From Erysipelotrichaceae bacterium (GTDB taxonomy: Bacteria; Bacillota_I; Bacilli_A; Erysipelotrichales; Erysipelotrichaceae): a stretch of DNA of 64,000 nucleotides. A program made the position numbers and the translations under genes. Where the stretch lies: positions 1 through 64,000 of the forward strand of contig JAFRCV010000021.1 of the NCBI GenBank assembly GCA_017404205.1, in the 5' to 3' direction. This document shows, one piece after another, positions 1 through 8,902 of the stretch (position 1 is the first letter of the stretch; the number at the start of each line of letters is the position of its first letter). The notes under the pieces are model-generated. The model ran no database searches. It was not told the DNA's origin and saw nothing but the letters and a program-made list of their open reading frames with translations.

Positions 1-529
1 CGATAAATTGAGATTTAACTAGTTCATCTGTTTTTATAATAAGTTCTTTGTATTTATCATTTGTATCAACCATTGACCACAGTAATTCTGCTATTTTTTC
101 TTGTTCTTCTATGGTGTCAGGCAATTCAAACTCATACTCTTTTAGATCTTCCCATTTTACTCTAGGTGATAACGAACCAGCCGACTTGCCAACCGCGTAA
201 TCAAAGAATCTATCATTTTGAACTACAAACGGTAATAGTGATGGAGAAATCTTACCAGGAATAGCTTCTATTACGGTGATATCTCCAGAACATATTCCGT
301 CAAACTCTGCATAAGCAGCTTTTTTTAAATATGCTCTTCTACGTCCAAACAACACATTGCCTTTTCTAAACACTTTTTTAAATGTGTTTGATTTGTTGTA
401 GTCACAATTAATTAATTTGATATTCCCAGGAATTAAATGCTCAAGTCCTACGATAGCCATATTCGACTTGTCGTTTTTTAATGTTTCTTTGTGTTCTCTT
501 GCTATATTGCCAAATTTAACTTTGCTCAT
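1..529 (-). CDS. hsdS: Type I restriction specificity subunit HsdS, 3' part outside window
   Basis: The first 176 codons are present and the gene runs off the left edge. It starts at the ATG in the ATGA overlap with the hsdM stop, so it is translationally coupled to hsdM. Residues 1-110 look like a target-recognition domain (FGRRRAYLKK, GDITVIE). They are followed by the conserved LSPR...FELP...EEQEKIAELL segment and the start of the spacer helix, as in HsdS half-repeats. HsdS reads the DNA target for the methylase and nuclease complex. Whether a second TRD and an hsdR gene follow cannot be seen. The order in the operon (M then S) is classic for type I systems. Confidence 0.9.
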   Translation of the reverse strand, partial: MSKVKFGNIAREHKETLKNDKSNMAIVGLEHLIPGNIKLINCDYNKSNTFKKVFRKGNVLFGRRRAYLKKAAYAEFDGICSGDITVIEAIPGKISPSLLPFVVQNDRFFDYAVGKSAGSLSPRVKWEDLKEYEFELPDTIEEQEKIAELLWSMVDTNDKYKELIIKTDELVKSQFI

Positions 530-2022
530 TTAATTTCCTCCTTATCTAACATTTGATTCAATAAATCAAAATTTGCTTTCATATCATTGGAGGCCTCAAG
601 CCATGATTCTATATGTTCTCTTGTGCTTTTGTTATCAGGCTCATTATTAATTTCTTCTGCTCTCACATATAATGGTATGCTCAACGAATAATTATTATTT
701 GCTATATCATTTATCGTGACTAATTTTGCGAAGTTATTTATGTCTTTATAAGAGAAATAGGCACCTGCGATTTTATTTATATGTTCATTTTCCAAATAAC
801 TCTGTGCATTTTTCCTTGTTATTTCATTAACTGCATTGATGAATAAGACTTGTCCACATCTATTATGTTGTTTATTTGTTTTGCAAATAATGATGCAAGC
901 TTCCATAGGAGCGTTATAAAACAAGTTTGGTCCAAGTCCAATTACACATTCTAGCAAATCGCTTTTTACTAGTTCTTCTCTCATCTTGCTTTCTTCATTT
1001 CTAAACAAAACTCCATGAGGTAAAAGTATTGCACATCTACCAGAATCTGGTTTAAGACTTTTTAGTATATGCTGAATAAATGCATAGTCTGCTCTTCCTT
1101 GTGGTGGAACTCCCAAGAAATTTCTTCCATATTTATCAGATTCAAACGCCGATCTATCCCATTGTGATATTGAATAAGGAGGATTTGCAAGACACATATC
1201 AAATCTCATCAATTCTCCATTTTCAACGAATGCAGGGTTTTTTAAAGTATCGTCGTTTACTATATGGAAATCTTTTACCCCATGAAGAAACAAGTTCATT
1301 TTTCCAATAGCAGATGTTAATGCGTTTATCTCTTGGCCATATGCTGAAACGTTACGCCATTCTTCACCTTTTGCTTTCAAATATGCAATCGTTGATATCA
1401 ACATACCTGCGCTTCCACAAGTTGGATCATATATACTCTCACCTGATTTTGGTTGAAGAATCTCTGTCATCAAATGAACAACAGTTCTATTAGTGTAGAA
1501 TTCTTGAGCAGTATGTCCACTATCGTCAGCAAATTTTTTAATCAAATATTCATATCCTTGTCCAAGCTCGTCTTCAGGACAATTAGCAATCGACAATATT
1601 TTAGAACTAAAATGTTCTATTATATCTTTCAACAATCTATCTGGAAGACGGTTTTTATTTGTCCACGCCGCATCTCCAAACACACCAGCCAATTTATTTC
1701 CATTAGATTTTTCTATTTTTCTAAAGGCAGTGACAATAGCTAAACCAATATCCGTTGTACATTCTCTTACATCGTTCCAATGATATCCTTTTGGAACGAT
1801 AAATGTATGAAGTTCATCATCAGAAAACTCTTTATAATCATTCCCAAATTTTGAATATGCATTTTCAGTTTCTTCATCATATACATCGCAAATTCTTTTA
1901 AAAAACAATAATGGGAAAATATACTGTTTATATGCTCCTGCGTCAATGTTTGTTCTCAACAATTGAGCAGAGCCCCATAAATAGGATTCCAATTCTTCAA
2001 GTGGTATTCTTGCACTACTCAT
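526..2022 (-). CDS. hsdM: Type I N6-adenine methyltransferase HsdM (second methylase of operon)
   Basis: 498 aa, the usual HsdM length. The N-terminal HsdM helical domain (about 1-145) precedes the methylase fold. SAM-binding motif I is DPTCGSAGML (about 199-208) and catalytic motif IV is NPPY (280-283), so the enzyme looks intact. It should methylate adenine with HsdS as guide. GGAGG sits 8 nt before the ATG, inside the end of the upstream fusion gene, which it overlaps by 8 bp. The downstream hsdS overlaps it by 4 bp. It is a divergent paralogue of the HsdM half of the neighbouring fusion protein, so the operon encodes two catalytically plausible M subunits. Confidence 0.95.
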   Translation of the reverse strand: MSSARIPLEELESYLWGSAQLLRTNIDAGAYKQYIFPLLFFKRICDVYDEETENAYSKFGNDYKEFSDDELHTFIVPKGYHWNDVRECTTDIGLAIVTAFRKIEKSNGNKLAGVFGDAAWTNKNRLPDRLLKDIIEHFSSKILSIANCPEDELGQGYEYLIKKFADDSGHTAQEFYTNRTVVHLMTEILQPKSGESIYDPTCGSAGMLISTIAYLKAKGEEWRNVSAYGQEINALTSAIGKMNLFLHGVKDFHIVNDDTLKNPAFVENGELMRFDMCLANPPYSISQWDRSAFESDKYGRNFLGVPPQGRADYAFIQHILKSLKPDSGRCAILLPHGVLFRNEESKMREELVKSDLLECVIGLGPNLFYNAPMEACIIICKTNKQHNRCGQVLFINAVNEITRKNAQSYLENEHINKIAGAYFSYKDINNFAKLVTINDIANNNYSLSIPLYVRAEEINNEPDNKSTREHIESWLEASNDMKANFDLLNQMLDKEEIK

Positions 2023-4417
2023 TAATGTATCCTCCTTCTATTAGCAATTTCTTCATTTTGTTTTCTGACTCTATCATTTTGTTATAAGCTTCAAAATATT
2101 GTTTTTTAACTTCATCAAGTGTAGCAACATTTATTTTTTTCTTTTCTATATAATTGTTTAAAGCTAATGAATAATTATTTTCTTTTGCTTCGCTTATTGT
2201 AATAACTTTTGACACTTCAATTTCATCTTCGTAATTCTGATATATTTTAAAGACTTTATCGATATCATCTTTTGTCATAAGCACTTGCGCTCTTTTTGGC
2301 GTATAGAATCTTGATCCGTCAATCATACAAATCTTGCCTTTATGGCTTGAAACCTTATTATTATTTAGCAGCAATATACAAGCCGAAACACCTGTCGAAT
2401 AGAATACTCCACTAACTAGTGTTATTACGCATTCAAGTTTATCTGATTCTATAAGTTGTTTTCTTATATCGGCTTCTTTTCCACCTCTAAACAAAACTCC
2501 TTGAGGTAGAACGACAGCACATCTACCTGTTTTGTTATTCATAGAAGAGACCATATGCTGAAGCCATGCAAAATCTGCGTTTGAATCTGTTGGACAGCCC
2601 CATATATTTCTTCCGTAAGCATCAACTGAAAATTGATCAGAACCCCACTTATCTAAAGAAAATGGTGGATTTGCAATTACGCAATCAAATTGCTGAACTT
2701 TTCCAGCTTTCAAAAATTTAGGTTCTCTTAATGTGTCTCCTTGAAGTATCTTGAAATCTTTTGCTCCATGTAAGAACAAATTCATTCTAGCTATTGCAGA
2801 GGTAGATAGATTTTTTTCTTGACCATAAATTCGACCGTAAGTCAGTTTGTCATTGTTAATGTGCTTTATTGCTTCTATTAACATTCCTCCTGTTCCACAA
2901 GCAGGATCATAAACTTCATCCCCTGGCTTAGGATCTAGCAAATTGACAAGTAATTTAACTATGGAACGAGGAGTATAGAACTCACCTGCGTTTTTCTTTG
3001 ACAAATCCGCAAACTTTTTTATTAAAAATTCATATGCATCTCCCATTACATCAGCTGAGTAATTATTGTTGCCAACTTTTATTGATGACATATGTTCAAT
3101 TAAATCTTTTAATCTATCATCAGAGAGTTTTGATTTATCAGTCCATGTTGCATCATCAAATGAACTAAACACACCATTTAGCGTATCTGGATTTGCTCTT
3201 TCTATTCCGCTCATTGCATTAATGATTGCGTTCCCAACATTTACGCTAGCATTCCTAACATCGTTCCAATGGCATCCATCAGGAATTCTAAAACTATGAT
3301 TTTCATCAAACGACGCAAACTCTTTGTCTCCACCTGATTCTTTTAATGCCTTTTCAGTTTCTTCATCATATACATCAGATATTCTCTTAAAAAATAAAAT
3401 AGGTGTTACATATGATTTATATTCATCTTGATTAATAGGCCCTCTTAAAATGTTGCACGCTTCAAACAAATGATTAAATAACTTTTGAGATGTGGTTTCT
3501 TCCGAAATGTTTTCTGTATCCAATAAATCTTTCTCAGCTTTATTTGTTGCTTCTTCTATCATTTTAGAACGACCTCCTTTTTTCATGATTGATTTCTTTG
3601 TTAAAATTTTTACATTTCCTTTTTCCATTGGTGTTTCATATATGCTTTCAAATTCAAGAAGTATTTTAAGCAATCTTTCATCAAGGAATGTTAATGCATG
3701 CTTTCTAATATCTGTTGGTATTCCATAATATGCTTCCGCTATACCACCAGTAACGGCTGCAATTGTATCACTATCACCACCTATTGATATTGCGTTCCTA
3801 ATAGCATCTTCAAAGCTTTTTGATTCCAAGAATGCTTCAATAGCTTGAGGAACTGATCCTTGGCAAGTTACATCAAATGTGTAATTTGTCCTAATATCAT
3901 CAAGTTTGAAATTCATTTGATAGTAATTATCATTTATATGGTCTCTTATTTCTAGAATGTTGCTTCCTGCCCTTGCAAGAAATATAGCAACAGCAATAGC
4001 TTCAGCACCCTTGATTCCTTCTGGATGATTATGAGTTATTTCTGTAACTTTTCTTGCAAGTAATTTAGCCTCATCAATCGAATTTGCTACAAAGCCACAT
4101 GCACTTACTCTCATTGCTGAACCATTTCCATAACTACCATATGGTTTATAATCATCTGAGAACATCCATTCATAAAATCTTCCACCATAACCACAATTAG
4201 GATAATTTCTCCCTATTTCGTGCAATTCTTTTTCAGCAACTTCACTTAAATCGCTATAATCTTTTTTGCATTTTAGTAATGAACTTGCTACAGCTAAAGA
4301 CATAACTGAATCATCTGTAAAAAAGCAATTATAATTTAATAGTTCAAATTCTTTACTTTTATTGTTGTTCCATTCAAATCTAGAACCAACAATGTCGCCT
4401 ATTAGTGCTCCTAACAT
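2015..4417 (-). CDS. ADP-ribosylglycohydrolase fused in frame to HsdM methyltransferase
   Basis: 800 aa in one open frame. Residues 1-265 are an ADP-ribosylglycohydrolase (DraG/ARH3 type): an N-terminal GDIVGS segment, metal ligands TDDS (34-37), GNGSAMR (98-103), THNHPEG, and the C-terminal GGDSDT signature (213-218). Residues about 286-800 are a complete HsdM with motif I DPACGTGGML and motif IV NPPF (583-586). Met286 is preceded by a near-perfect ribosome binding site, so a free 515-aa HsdM can probably also be made. The hydrolase should remove ADP-ribose from protein or nucleic acid and the methylase should modify adenines. The gene starts 8 nt after the stop of the upstream gene, with AGGAGG before the ATG. 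The fusion may be functional or due to loss of a stop codon between two genes. Confidence 0.88.
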   Translation of the reverse strand: MLGALIGDIVGSRFEWNNNKSKEFELLNYNCFFTDDSVMSLAVASSLLKCKKDYSDLSEVAEKELHEIGRNYPNCGYGGRFYEWMFSDDYKPYGSYGNGSAMRVSACGFVANSIDEAKLLARKVTEITHNHPEGIKGAEAIAVAIFLARAGSNILEIRDHINDNYYQMNFKLDDIRTNYTFDVTCQGSVPQAIEAFLESKSFEDAIRNAISIGGDSDTIAAVTGGIAEAYYGIPTDIRKHALTFLDERLLKILLEFESIYETPMEKGNVKILTKKSIMKKGGRSKMIEEATNKAEKDLLDTENISEETTSQKLFNHLFEACNILRGPINQDEYKSYVTPILFFKRISDVYDEETEKALKESGGDKEFASFDENHSFRIPDGCHWNDVRNASVNVGNAIINAMSGIERANPDTLNGVFSSFDDATWTDKSKLSDDRLKDLIEHMSSIKVGNNNYSADVMGDAYEFLIKKFADLSKKNAGEFYTPRSIVKLLVNLLDPKPGDEVYDPACGTGGMLIEAIKHINNDKLTYGRIYGQEKNLSTSAIARMNLFLHGAKDFKILQGDTLREPKFLKAGKVQQFDCVIANPPFSLDKWGSDQFSVDAYGRNIWGCPTDSNADFAWLQHMVSSMNNKTGRCAVVLPQGVLFRGGKEADIRKQLIESDKLECVITLVSGVFYSTGVSACILLLNNNKVSSHKGKICMIDGSRFYTPKRAQVLMTKDDIDKVFKIYQNYEDEIEVSKVITISEAKENNYSLALNNYIEKKKINVATLDEVKKQYFEAYNKMIESENKMKKLLIEGGYINE
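3562..3580 (-). promoter_or_regulatory. Internal ribosome binding site for a stand-alone HsdM
   Basis: The minus strand reads AAAGGAGGTC followed by TTCTAAAATG in the frame of the fusion protein. The Shine-Dalgarno sequence is strong, with GGAGG 9 nt before ATG codon 286. It sits exactly where a normal HsdM would begin, just before the QKLFNHLFEACNILRG segment. This suggests two products from one frame: an 800-aa fusion and a 515-aa methylase. Confidence 0.75.
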
Positions 4418-4425
4418 AAATCCTC

Positions 4426-6000
4426 CTAATATAGTCTGCTTTGAACATTATTTTTAACTTTGTTCCAAGCGTCTGTAGCTTCATCTATTATTTGCTTATA
4501 AACTTTTAAACCTTTGTTATATTCATTTGCTATTTCCTTCTGATCATCAATAGAAGGAGTAGGCACTTCTAATTGACAGATATCTTGATAGTTAATATTT
4601 ACTATCGATGTTCCTCTTTGCATACTTTCAAGCAGTTTAATTCCTATTGAAGATTCTAAGAATAATTTTAAATATGTACCATCTAATAATCTTTGATTTG
4701 TTCTAACAACACATAAATTCGAAGATGCAATGCAAGGTCTTGATTGTTTTTCAAAGACAGCAACTTTAACATTAAATCCTTTTGTTGTTATCAATACATC
4801 CCCATCCTGCAATAGATATCTAGATACTTTTCTTTCTTCTTCATCTATTGAATCTAAATTTGAATAATCAATTCCTGTATCCGTAATGTTTGAAATATTC
4901 AAAACTCCAATAGCACCATTACTGCTTTTGTTTAGTATTGCTTTACCTCTAAACACTTCTGCTACATCACTTAGTTTAGACTTTTTAGTGTTTGAATTTT
5001 TGTACTCTAAGATTGATTCATCAGAATATGAGAAAATCATATCTACATTCCAAGAGGCATATCCCTCAAGTTCATCAAAGAAAACTAGTTTTGTGTCTTT
5101 AGATGATATTTCGCCATTATCTAATTCGTATTTATTGAAATAAATATCATCTGTCTCGCCATTACTGATTGATAATAAATAAGTATTGATTGCCATATAA
5201 GGATGGAATAATTTTGTTGGTAGTGATGAGATTTCGTTGATTTTGTAATTGTTTTGAAGATACTCACGCAAAGTTTTTGCATCGCCACTTGCAAAACCAA
5301 TTTTTGCAGGAAGTATTATTATTAATTTTCCTGATGCTGATAAATGATAAAGAAGATTTTGCGTTGCGACAAAGCTCATATCTCTACTAATAAATTCATC
5401 AGGAACTACTTCAGCTAATTTTCTTACACCCATTACTGGAAAACAAAGAATTAAATCAAACTTCAAATTAACAAATTCATATTTATAAATATCTGATTCA
5501 ATAAACTCTACATTTAATTCTTTATATATTTCTTTATACAAATGCTTTGTACTCTCGTTATATATTGTTAAATAAAATTTAGCTTTACTGTTTTGGATTG
5601 TTTCATAAAGAACTGTTCCATATTTTTCGGCATCACAAACCAAAATTTTATTCATATTAGGTTTTATGTTTGATACTAATTTCTTAGCAAGAGCATCATT
5701 TATTCTTGCACCATTTCTTGCGCCAAAGCTTTCTTGCAATTCTGTTATACAATCTAATATTTCTTTATTATTCATTCCATATACAATTTGATAGATAGAA
5801 GCCAACATCCTTTTATCGCCATTAAACGTTGGCCCTTCAATCTTTGTTGAGTTTAGTACTTTCATTAATGAATCTTGATCAAATGAATTGTTATTAGTTT
5901 CTTTTAATTTCATAGAAATATAAAAATCTTGTAGAACCTCATCTACGCTAATGTTTTGACCTCTTGTCAAATTAAATAAATTCCAAGCTAAATTTCCCAT
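4426..6000 (-). CDS. Catalytically degenerate methylase domain fused to a type I TRD
   Basis: 524 aa from the ATG at 6000 (AAAGGAG 8 nt upstream; the TTG at 6006 is less likely). Residues about 85-330 keep the outline of an HsdM-like Rossmann methylase, but motif I is replaced by ILVCDAEKYG and motif IV by LILCFPVMG, so neither SAM binding nor catalysis is expected. Residues about 335-524 are a single specificity TRD (LSDVAEVFRGKAI, then LEVPTPSIDDQKEIANEYN). It would act as a DNA-reading or scaffold subunit. It is first in the operon and followed by the ADP-ribosylhydrolase-HsdM fusion, hsdM and hsdS. The family is not one I can name. A complete MS fusion that decayed is an alternative. Confidence 0.75.
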   Translation of the reverse strand: MGNLAWNLFNLTRGQNISVDEVLQDFYISMKLKETNNNSFDQDSLMKVLNSTKIEGPTFNGDKRMLASIYQIVYGMNNKEILDCITELQESFGARNGARINDALAKKLVSNIKPNMNKILVCDAEKYGTVLYETIQNSKAKFYLTIYNESTKHLYKEIYKELNVEFIESDIYKYEFVNLKFDLILCFPVMGVRKLAEVVPDEFISRDMSFVATQNLLYHLSASGKLIIILPAKIGFASGDAKTLREYLQNNYKINEISSLPTKLFHPYMAINTYLLSISNGETDDIYFNKYELDNGEISSKDTKLVFFDELEGYASWNVDMIFSYSDESILEYKNSNTKKSKLSDVAEVFRGKAILNKSSNGAIGVLNISNITDTGIDYSNLDSIDEEERKVSRYLLQDGDVLITTKGFNVKVAVFEKQSRPCIASSNLCVVRTNQRLLDGTYLKLFLESSIGIKLLESMQRGTSIVNINYQDICQLEVPTPSIDDQKEIANEYNKGLKVYKQIIDEATDAWNKVKNNVQSRLY

Positions 6001-6027
6001 GAACAAATCTCCTTTAATACATTTTTG

Positions 6028-6056
6028 ATTATACTACCTATTTTTTGATATTACAA
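6028..6056 (-). promoter_or_regulatory. Promoter of the methylase operon
   Basis: On the minus strand, -35 TTGTAA (6056-6051) and a perfect -10 TATAAT (6033-6028) are 17 bp apart. Transcription would start about 20 nt upstream of the ATG at 6000, leaving room for its AAAGGAG site. Confidence 0.75.
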
Positions 6057-6092
6057 TACCATTTTAATAATAATATATTATTTTTCTATAAT

Positions 6093-6117
6093 AAAACCGG
6101 AACTTTATATTCCGGTT
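6093..6117 (-). terminator. Rho-independent terminator of the 58-aa gene
   Basis: The arms AACCGGAA and TTCCGGTT enclose a short AT loop and are followed on the minus strand by TTTTATTATAG. It separates the small upstream gene from the methylase operon promoter. Confidence 0.7.
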
Positions 6118-6143
6118 ATTAATCTAAATATCGTAATTATGCC

Positions 6144-6320
6144 CTATTTTAATGTTCTTATCAAAATATTTAAAGTGTTTGATATAGCGTCAATTTGTTG
6201 TTTTTGACCATTTTCCTGGCATTTTGAATAATGATTTAGATCTTTTTTTAATTCTTCGATTTTTTTAATAATATTTTCTTTTGTAATTACGCTAATACTA
6301 GCAACATTGTTGTTATTCAT
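6144..6320 (-). CDS. Small coiled protein of 58 aa, function unknown
   Basis: ATAGGAGGTATTGTA stands directly before the ATG, a strong ribosome binding site, and a terminator follows the TAG stop. The protein has a Ser/Asn-rich start and then a charged helix (IIKKIEELKKDLNHYSK) and a second short helix, so it could form a small coiled coil. I recognise no family. It is monocistronic and upstream of the methylase operon in the same direction. Small antitoxin-like or regulatory roles are possible but unsupported. Confidence 0.65.
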   Translation of the reverse strand: MNNNNVASISVITKENIIKKIEELKKDLNHYSKCQENGQKQQIDAISNTLNILIRTLK

Positions 6321-6374
6321 TACAATACCTCCTATATTATTATTCCCAAGAAAATCGCAAATACCTCACCTAAA

Positions 6375-6563
6375 TTACAAATTATAGTAATTTTTATTGC
6401 AATATTCGGTTTCTTCGCCAAAATAGTCACTAAATTCTCTTACTGGATATTTTTTGTTCATGTATTCAATATAAGAATCGTCAAACTTGATATCTTAATC
6501 ATAATTACATTCGTCATATAAGACATCAGTATCAAGTCTGTCAATGATATTAAAAACTTGTAG
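6375..6563 (-). pseudogene. Decayed coding remnant, unrecognised
   Basis: One minus-strand frame reads continuously from about 6563 to a TAA at 6375 except for a single in-frame TAA near 6496. It includes NIIDRLDTDVLYDECNYD, then DIKFDDSYIEYM. The text is acidic and Tyr-rich and looks like real protein, but no start or ribosome site was found. It abuts the decayed recombinase on the other strand, which fits debris at an island end. Confidence 0.4.
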
Positions 6564-6565
6564 AG

Positions 6566-7290
6566 ATGCTTTTAAAAAATCCTCTTACTTGTATTGGTGA
6601 AGAAGCTGTCTTATCTACAAGTCTTGTAACTAGTGTAAGAGAAAATAAATATTGCGGTCTTAACTATGGTGATATTTTAGAGTTCACACATTATAAAAAT
6701 GTTTATAAACTAAGAATCTTTGAATCAACAAGTTTACATAGCAACATTTGAAAGCAGGAACCAAAACAGATAATGATCCAAGATATATATTACTAATCTC
6801 TGATTATGTTGATTATATATTTAAGAGGATGGAATATTTAAAATCTATACTAAACTTCCCCTTCGCAGATGAAGAAGGAAAAATATATAATAGCATTCTA
6901 GATTTGCCTATTGCTTGTAAAGGAACTAATTATACTCAAAGATGCAAATCAGAAGATATAGCAAAAGTAGGTAAAAAATATTTAAAGATGATTTGCATAT
7001 GAATGAAAAAAAGAGTTGCTGAAATTGATGAAGATAGATTAGATGCAATGGATGCTGGCATATATTATAAAGATGTAACCTTATATGCTATGAGAAGAAA
7101 CTTTGATACACTTTGCTACAATTTGGGTTTTAGTGAAACACAGATACAATATATTATGGGTCACGAAATAAAAGATAAAAGGTTTAGAAGATGTGATCTT
7201 ATTGATGAAGATTAGTTGATTGAGATGTATAGCCTACTTGAACATATGCCAATTAATAAATACTATTACGATGATTTGACGATAGCGTAG
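6566..7290 (+). pseudogene. Decayed tyrosine recombinase (integrase)
   Basis: Three open stretches (6566-6751, 6748-7002, 7003-7215) and a tail to 7290 read as one broken protein with a frameshift near 6750 and in-frame stops at 7000 and 7213. The segment YAMRRNFDTLCYNLGF followed by QYIMGHE matches the box II Arg and the GH motif of phage/ICE integrases. After the stop, the frame continues as LIEMYSLLEHMPINKYYYDD. It lies beside a displaced guaA end, as expected for the integrase of an island that targeted guaA. It is inactive as written. A second copy of its tail occurs at 14221. Confidence 0.75.
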
Positions 7291-7397
7291 TAGTATTTTA
7301 ATCAATAAATACATATATTAATCGTCAAAGTTTACTCAGATTTTTTACTCAAAGTTATATAAAGCCATCAAAAAAGCCTTTAAATAAAGGCATTTTT
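7191..7397 (+). repeat. Integrase tail plus terminator, repeat copy 1
   Basis: About 205 bp are closely similar (by eye about 85 percent) to 14221-14424, in the same orientation. Both contain the end of the recombinase frame, including the same TAG after the codons for DLIDED, a TTACTCA-rich segment and a GCCTTTA/TAAAGGC hairpin. Confidence 0.85.
7371..7397. terminator. Bidirectional terminator hairpin
   Basis: AAAAAGCCTTTA and TAAAGGCATTTTT form a compact hairpin with A/T runs on both sides. It resembles the terminator behind the intact guaA at 17333 and lies just behind the displaced guaA end at 7410. Confidence 0.65.
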
Positions 7398-7409
7398 CAT
7401 TTTCTTGTC

Positions 7410-7427
7410 TTATTCCCACTCAATAAT
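7410..7427 (-). other. Displaced guaA 3' end, candidate att site
   Basis: On the minus strand this reads ATT ATT GAG TGG GAA TAA, the guaA C-terminal IEWE-stop. Sixteen bases from 7410 are identical to the end of the intact gene at 17372. A guaA-like terminator follows. It is best read as an old attachment-site junction left by integration into guaA. Confidence 0.7.
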
Positions 7428-7548
7428 CTGTTCCTATTATTAACTATATATGGTAGTAAATTGTGATAATTTATGTGCTATTTTATCGCTATTATCAGTA
7501 TTATTTTGTTTTTCAAATTATTTTTTACTCAAATTTTACTCATATGAA

Positions 7549-8886
7549 TTAATTAATTAAATAATAACCACCAGTTTTTTTAGATCCTCTTAACTCAACC
7601 ATTCCCTTTAATTCAGTTTTTAATGAATATCTAATTTTATCCACATTAATGGTTGAATCTGTATTAGAAATAATATCAAAAATTTCTGGTACCTTGATTC
7701 CGGGCTTATCTGATACTATTGATAATATTGATAAACCTAAATCGCTTATTTTTTTGTTAATTTTATTTGGCGATTTATTTGGCGATTTATTTGGCGATTC
7801 TTCTTTATAATTTAAATTTGGTAGATAAACGATAAAAAAGTTTTCACTATTATAAAACTCTGGTTGTCTGTCGCTGTTTTCATAAGCTTCGAGTGTTCTT
7901 GGAATGCCCGTACCAAAATTTTCTATATAGTTCATTTTGTCTAAAATATGAACGAGTTTTTGATTTCGATAAGTCTGAACGCCTTTTAACATATCATCTA
8001 TTGAAGAATTAAACAATCCGCCAGGACTTGTTACTTTTACTTTATCCTTGAAAAACTCAACCTTAATATTTGATCTAATAAAATAATTAGAATGGCAAAA
8101 AGCATTTAATATTATTTCTCTTAAAGATTTTCCTGGATATGATTTTGTTTCTATTCTTTTCCAACTGTTTGTATCAATAACAGCTGAAGTATCGTTCATT
8201 CTTTCTGCTATATCTTGAACATCTTCAATGATTTTTAGCAAAGATCCATTAAATGTTTTTTTAATTTTAAAATTCATATTATCGTCGTACACAGCAATTT
8301 TGACTTCTATAGGAGATTGATCTGACATTAACAATCCAATATTTGTGTAGGCTCCATTTGAATTGATTATTCCCATTATGGTCATTTGTTTTTTGTTTAA
8401 AGTTATGCTGTTTTCGGCACATATCCTATTGAAATATTTAAATGTTAAATCTTGATTTTCTGAAATATCGCTTTCAAAGTCATAATGATTTGAATCCATT
8501 ATCATAGATAAAATTTCATCATCATTACATTTTCTAATGCTTGTTCCTACTCTTTTATATACACCACTTGGTTTAGGACCTTTTTCTCTTAAATAATAAG
8601 GTTTCTTATTTCCTTCTTTTACTTCTATTACGTATACACCATCTTGATTATAATTAGCGCGTATCAAATTTGAAGGAAGTGGATAAAAAGCATCTTGTAT
8701 CCATCCTGCCAATTTTAATTGTATTTTGTCTTTGTCCTCATTCAAAAAATCACTATATATTGTTCCATCATTATTTACTCCGACATAGATGGTGCCACCA
8801 TCGCTATTAAGAAATGCAACAATTTCTTTTTTTATGTCATCAATCATTTCTCTCTTTAATTCTTCATTGTTATTTTCTTTGTACAT
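7549..8886 (-). CDS. Schlafen/AlbA_2-type ATP-binding transcriptional regulator
   Basis: 445 aa from the ATG at 8886, which is 9 nt after GGAG; the ATG at 8895 is too close to the site. The N-terminus has the divergent AlbA_2 (Schlafen-like AAA_4) signature with EIVAFLNSDGGTIYVGV. The middle carries a HATPase-like segment (LREIILNAFCHSNY, FGTGIPR), as in proteins often labelled RecG-like. The C-terminus is a winged helix after a threefold SPNK repeat. Such proteins are usually putative regulators in mobile DNA. The promoter region contains an inverted repeat whose half-site matches the DNA encoding the SPNK repeats, suggesting autoregulation. It stands alone between two displaced guaA ends. 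Confidence 0.85.
   Translation of the reverse strand: MYKENNNEELKREMIDDIKKEIVAFLNSDGGTIYVGVNNDGTIYSDFLNEDKDKIQLKLAGWIQDAFYPLPSNLIRANYNQDGVYVIEVKEGNKKPYYLREKGPKPSGVYKRVGTSIRKCNDDEILSMIMDSNHYDFESDISENQDLTFKYFNRICAENSITLNKKQMTIMGIINSNGAYTNIGLLMSDQSPIEVKIAVYDDNMNFKIKKTFNGSLLKIIEDVQDIAERMNDTSAVIDTNSWKRIETKSYPGKSLREIILNAFCHSNYFIRSNIKVEFFKDKVKVTSPGGLFNSSIDDMLKGVQTYRNQKLVHILDKMNYIENFGTGIPRTLEAYENSDRQPEFYNSENFFIVYLPNLNYKEESPNKSPNKSPNKINKKISDLGLSILSIVSDKPGIKVPEIFDIISNTDSTINVDKIRYSLKTELKGMVELRGSKKTGGYYLIN
7763..7798. repeat. Three tandem 12-bp repeats TTATTTGGCGAT inside the regulator gene
   Basis: Three exact copies encode SPNK-SPNK-SPNK on the minus strand. The same 12-mer occurs once more at 8902-8913, just upstream of the gene, as one half of the operator-like palindrome. 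Confidence 0.9.
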
Positions 8887-8902
8887 GATCGTCATCTCCT
8901 TT

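Noticed and set aside
526-528. Possible mycoplasma-type code with TGA as tryptophan
   Set aside because: TGA ends well-defined genes (hsdM, the J-protein, the Sel1 genes) in ATGA overlaps, and tryptophans are TGG throughout.
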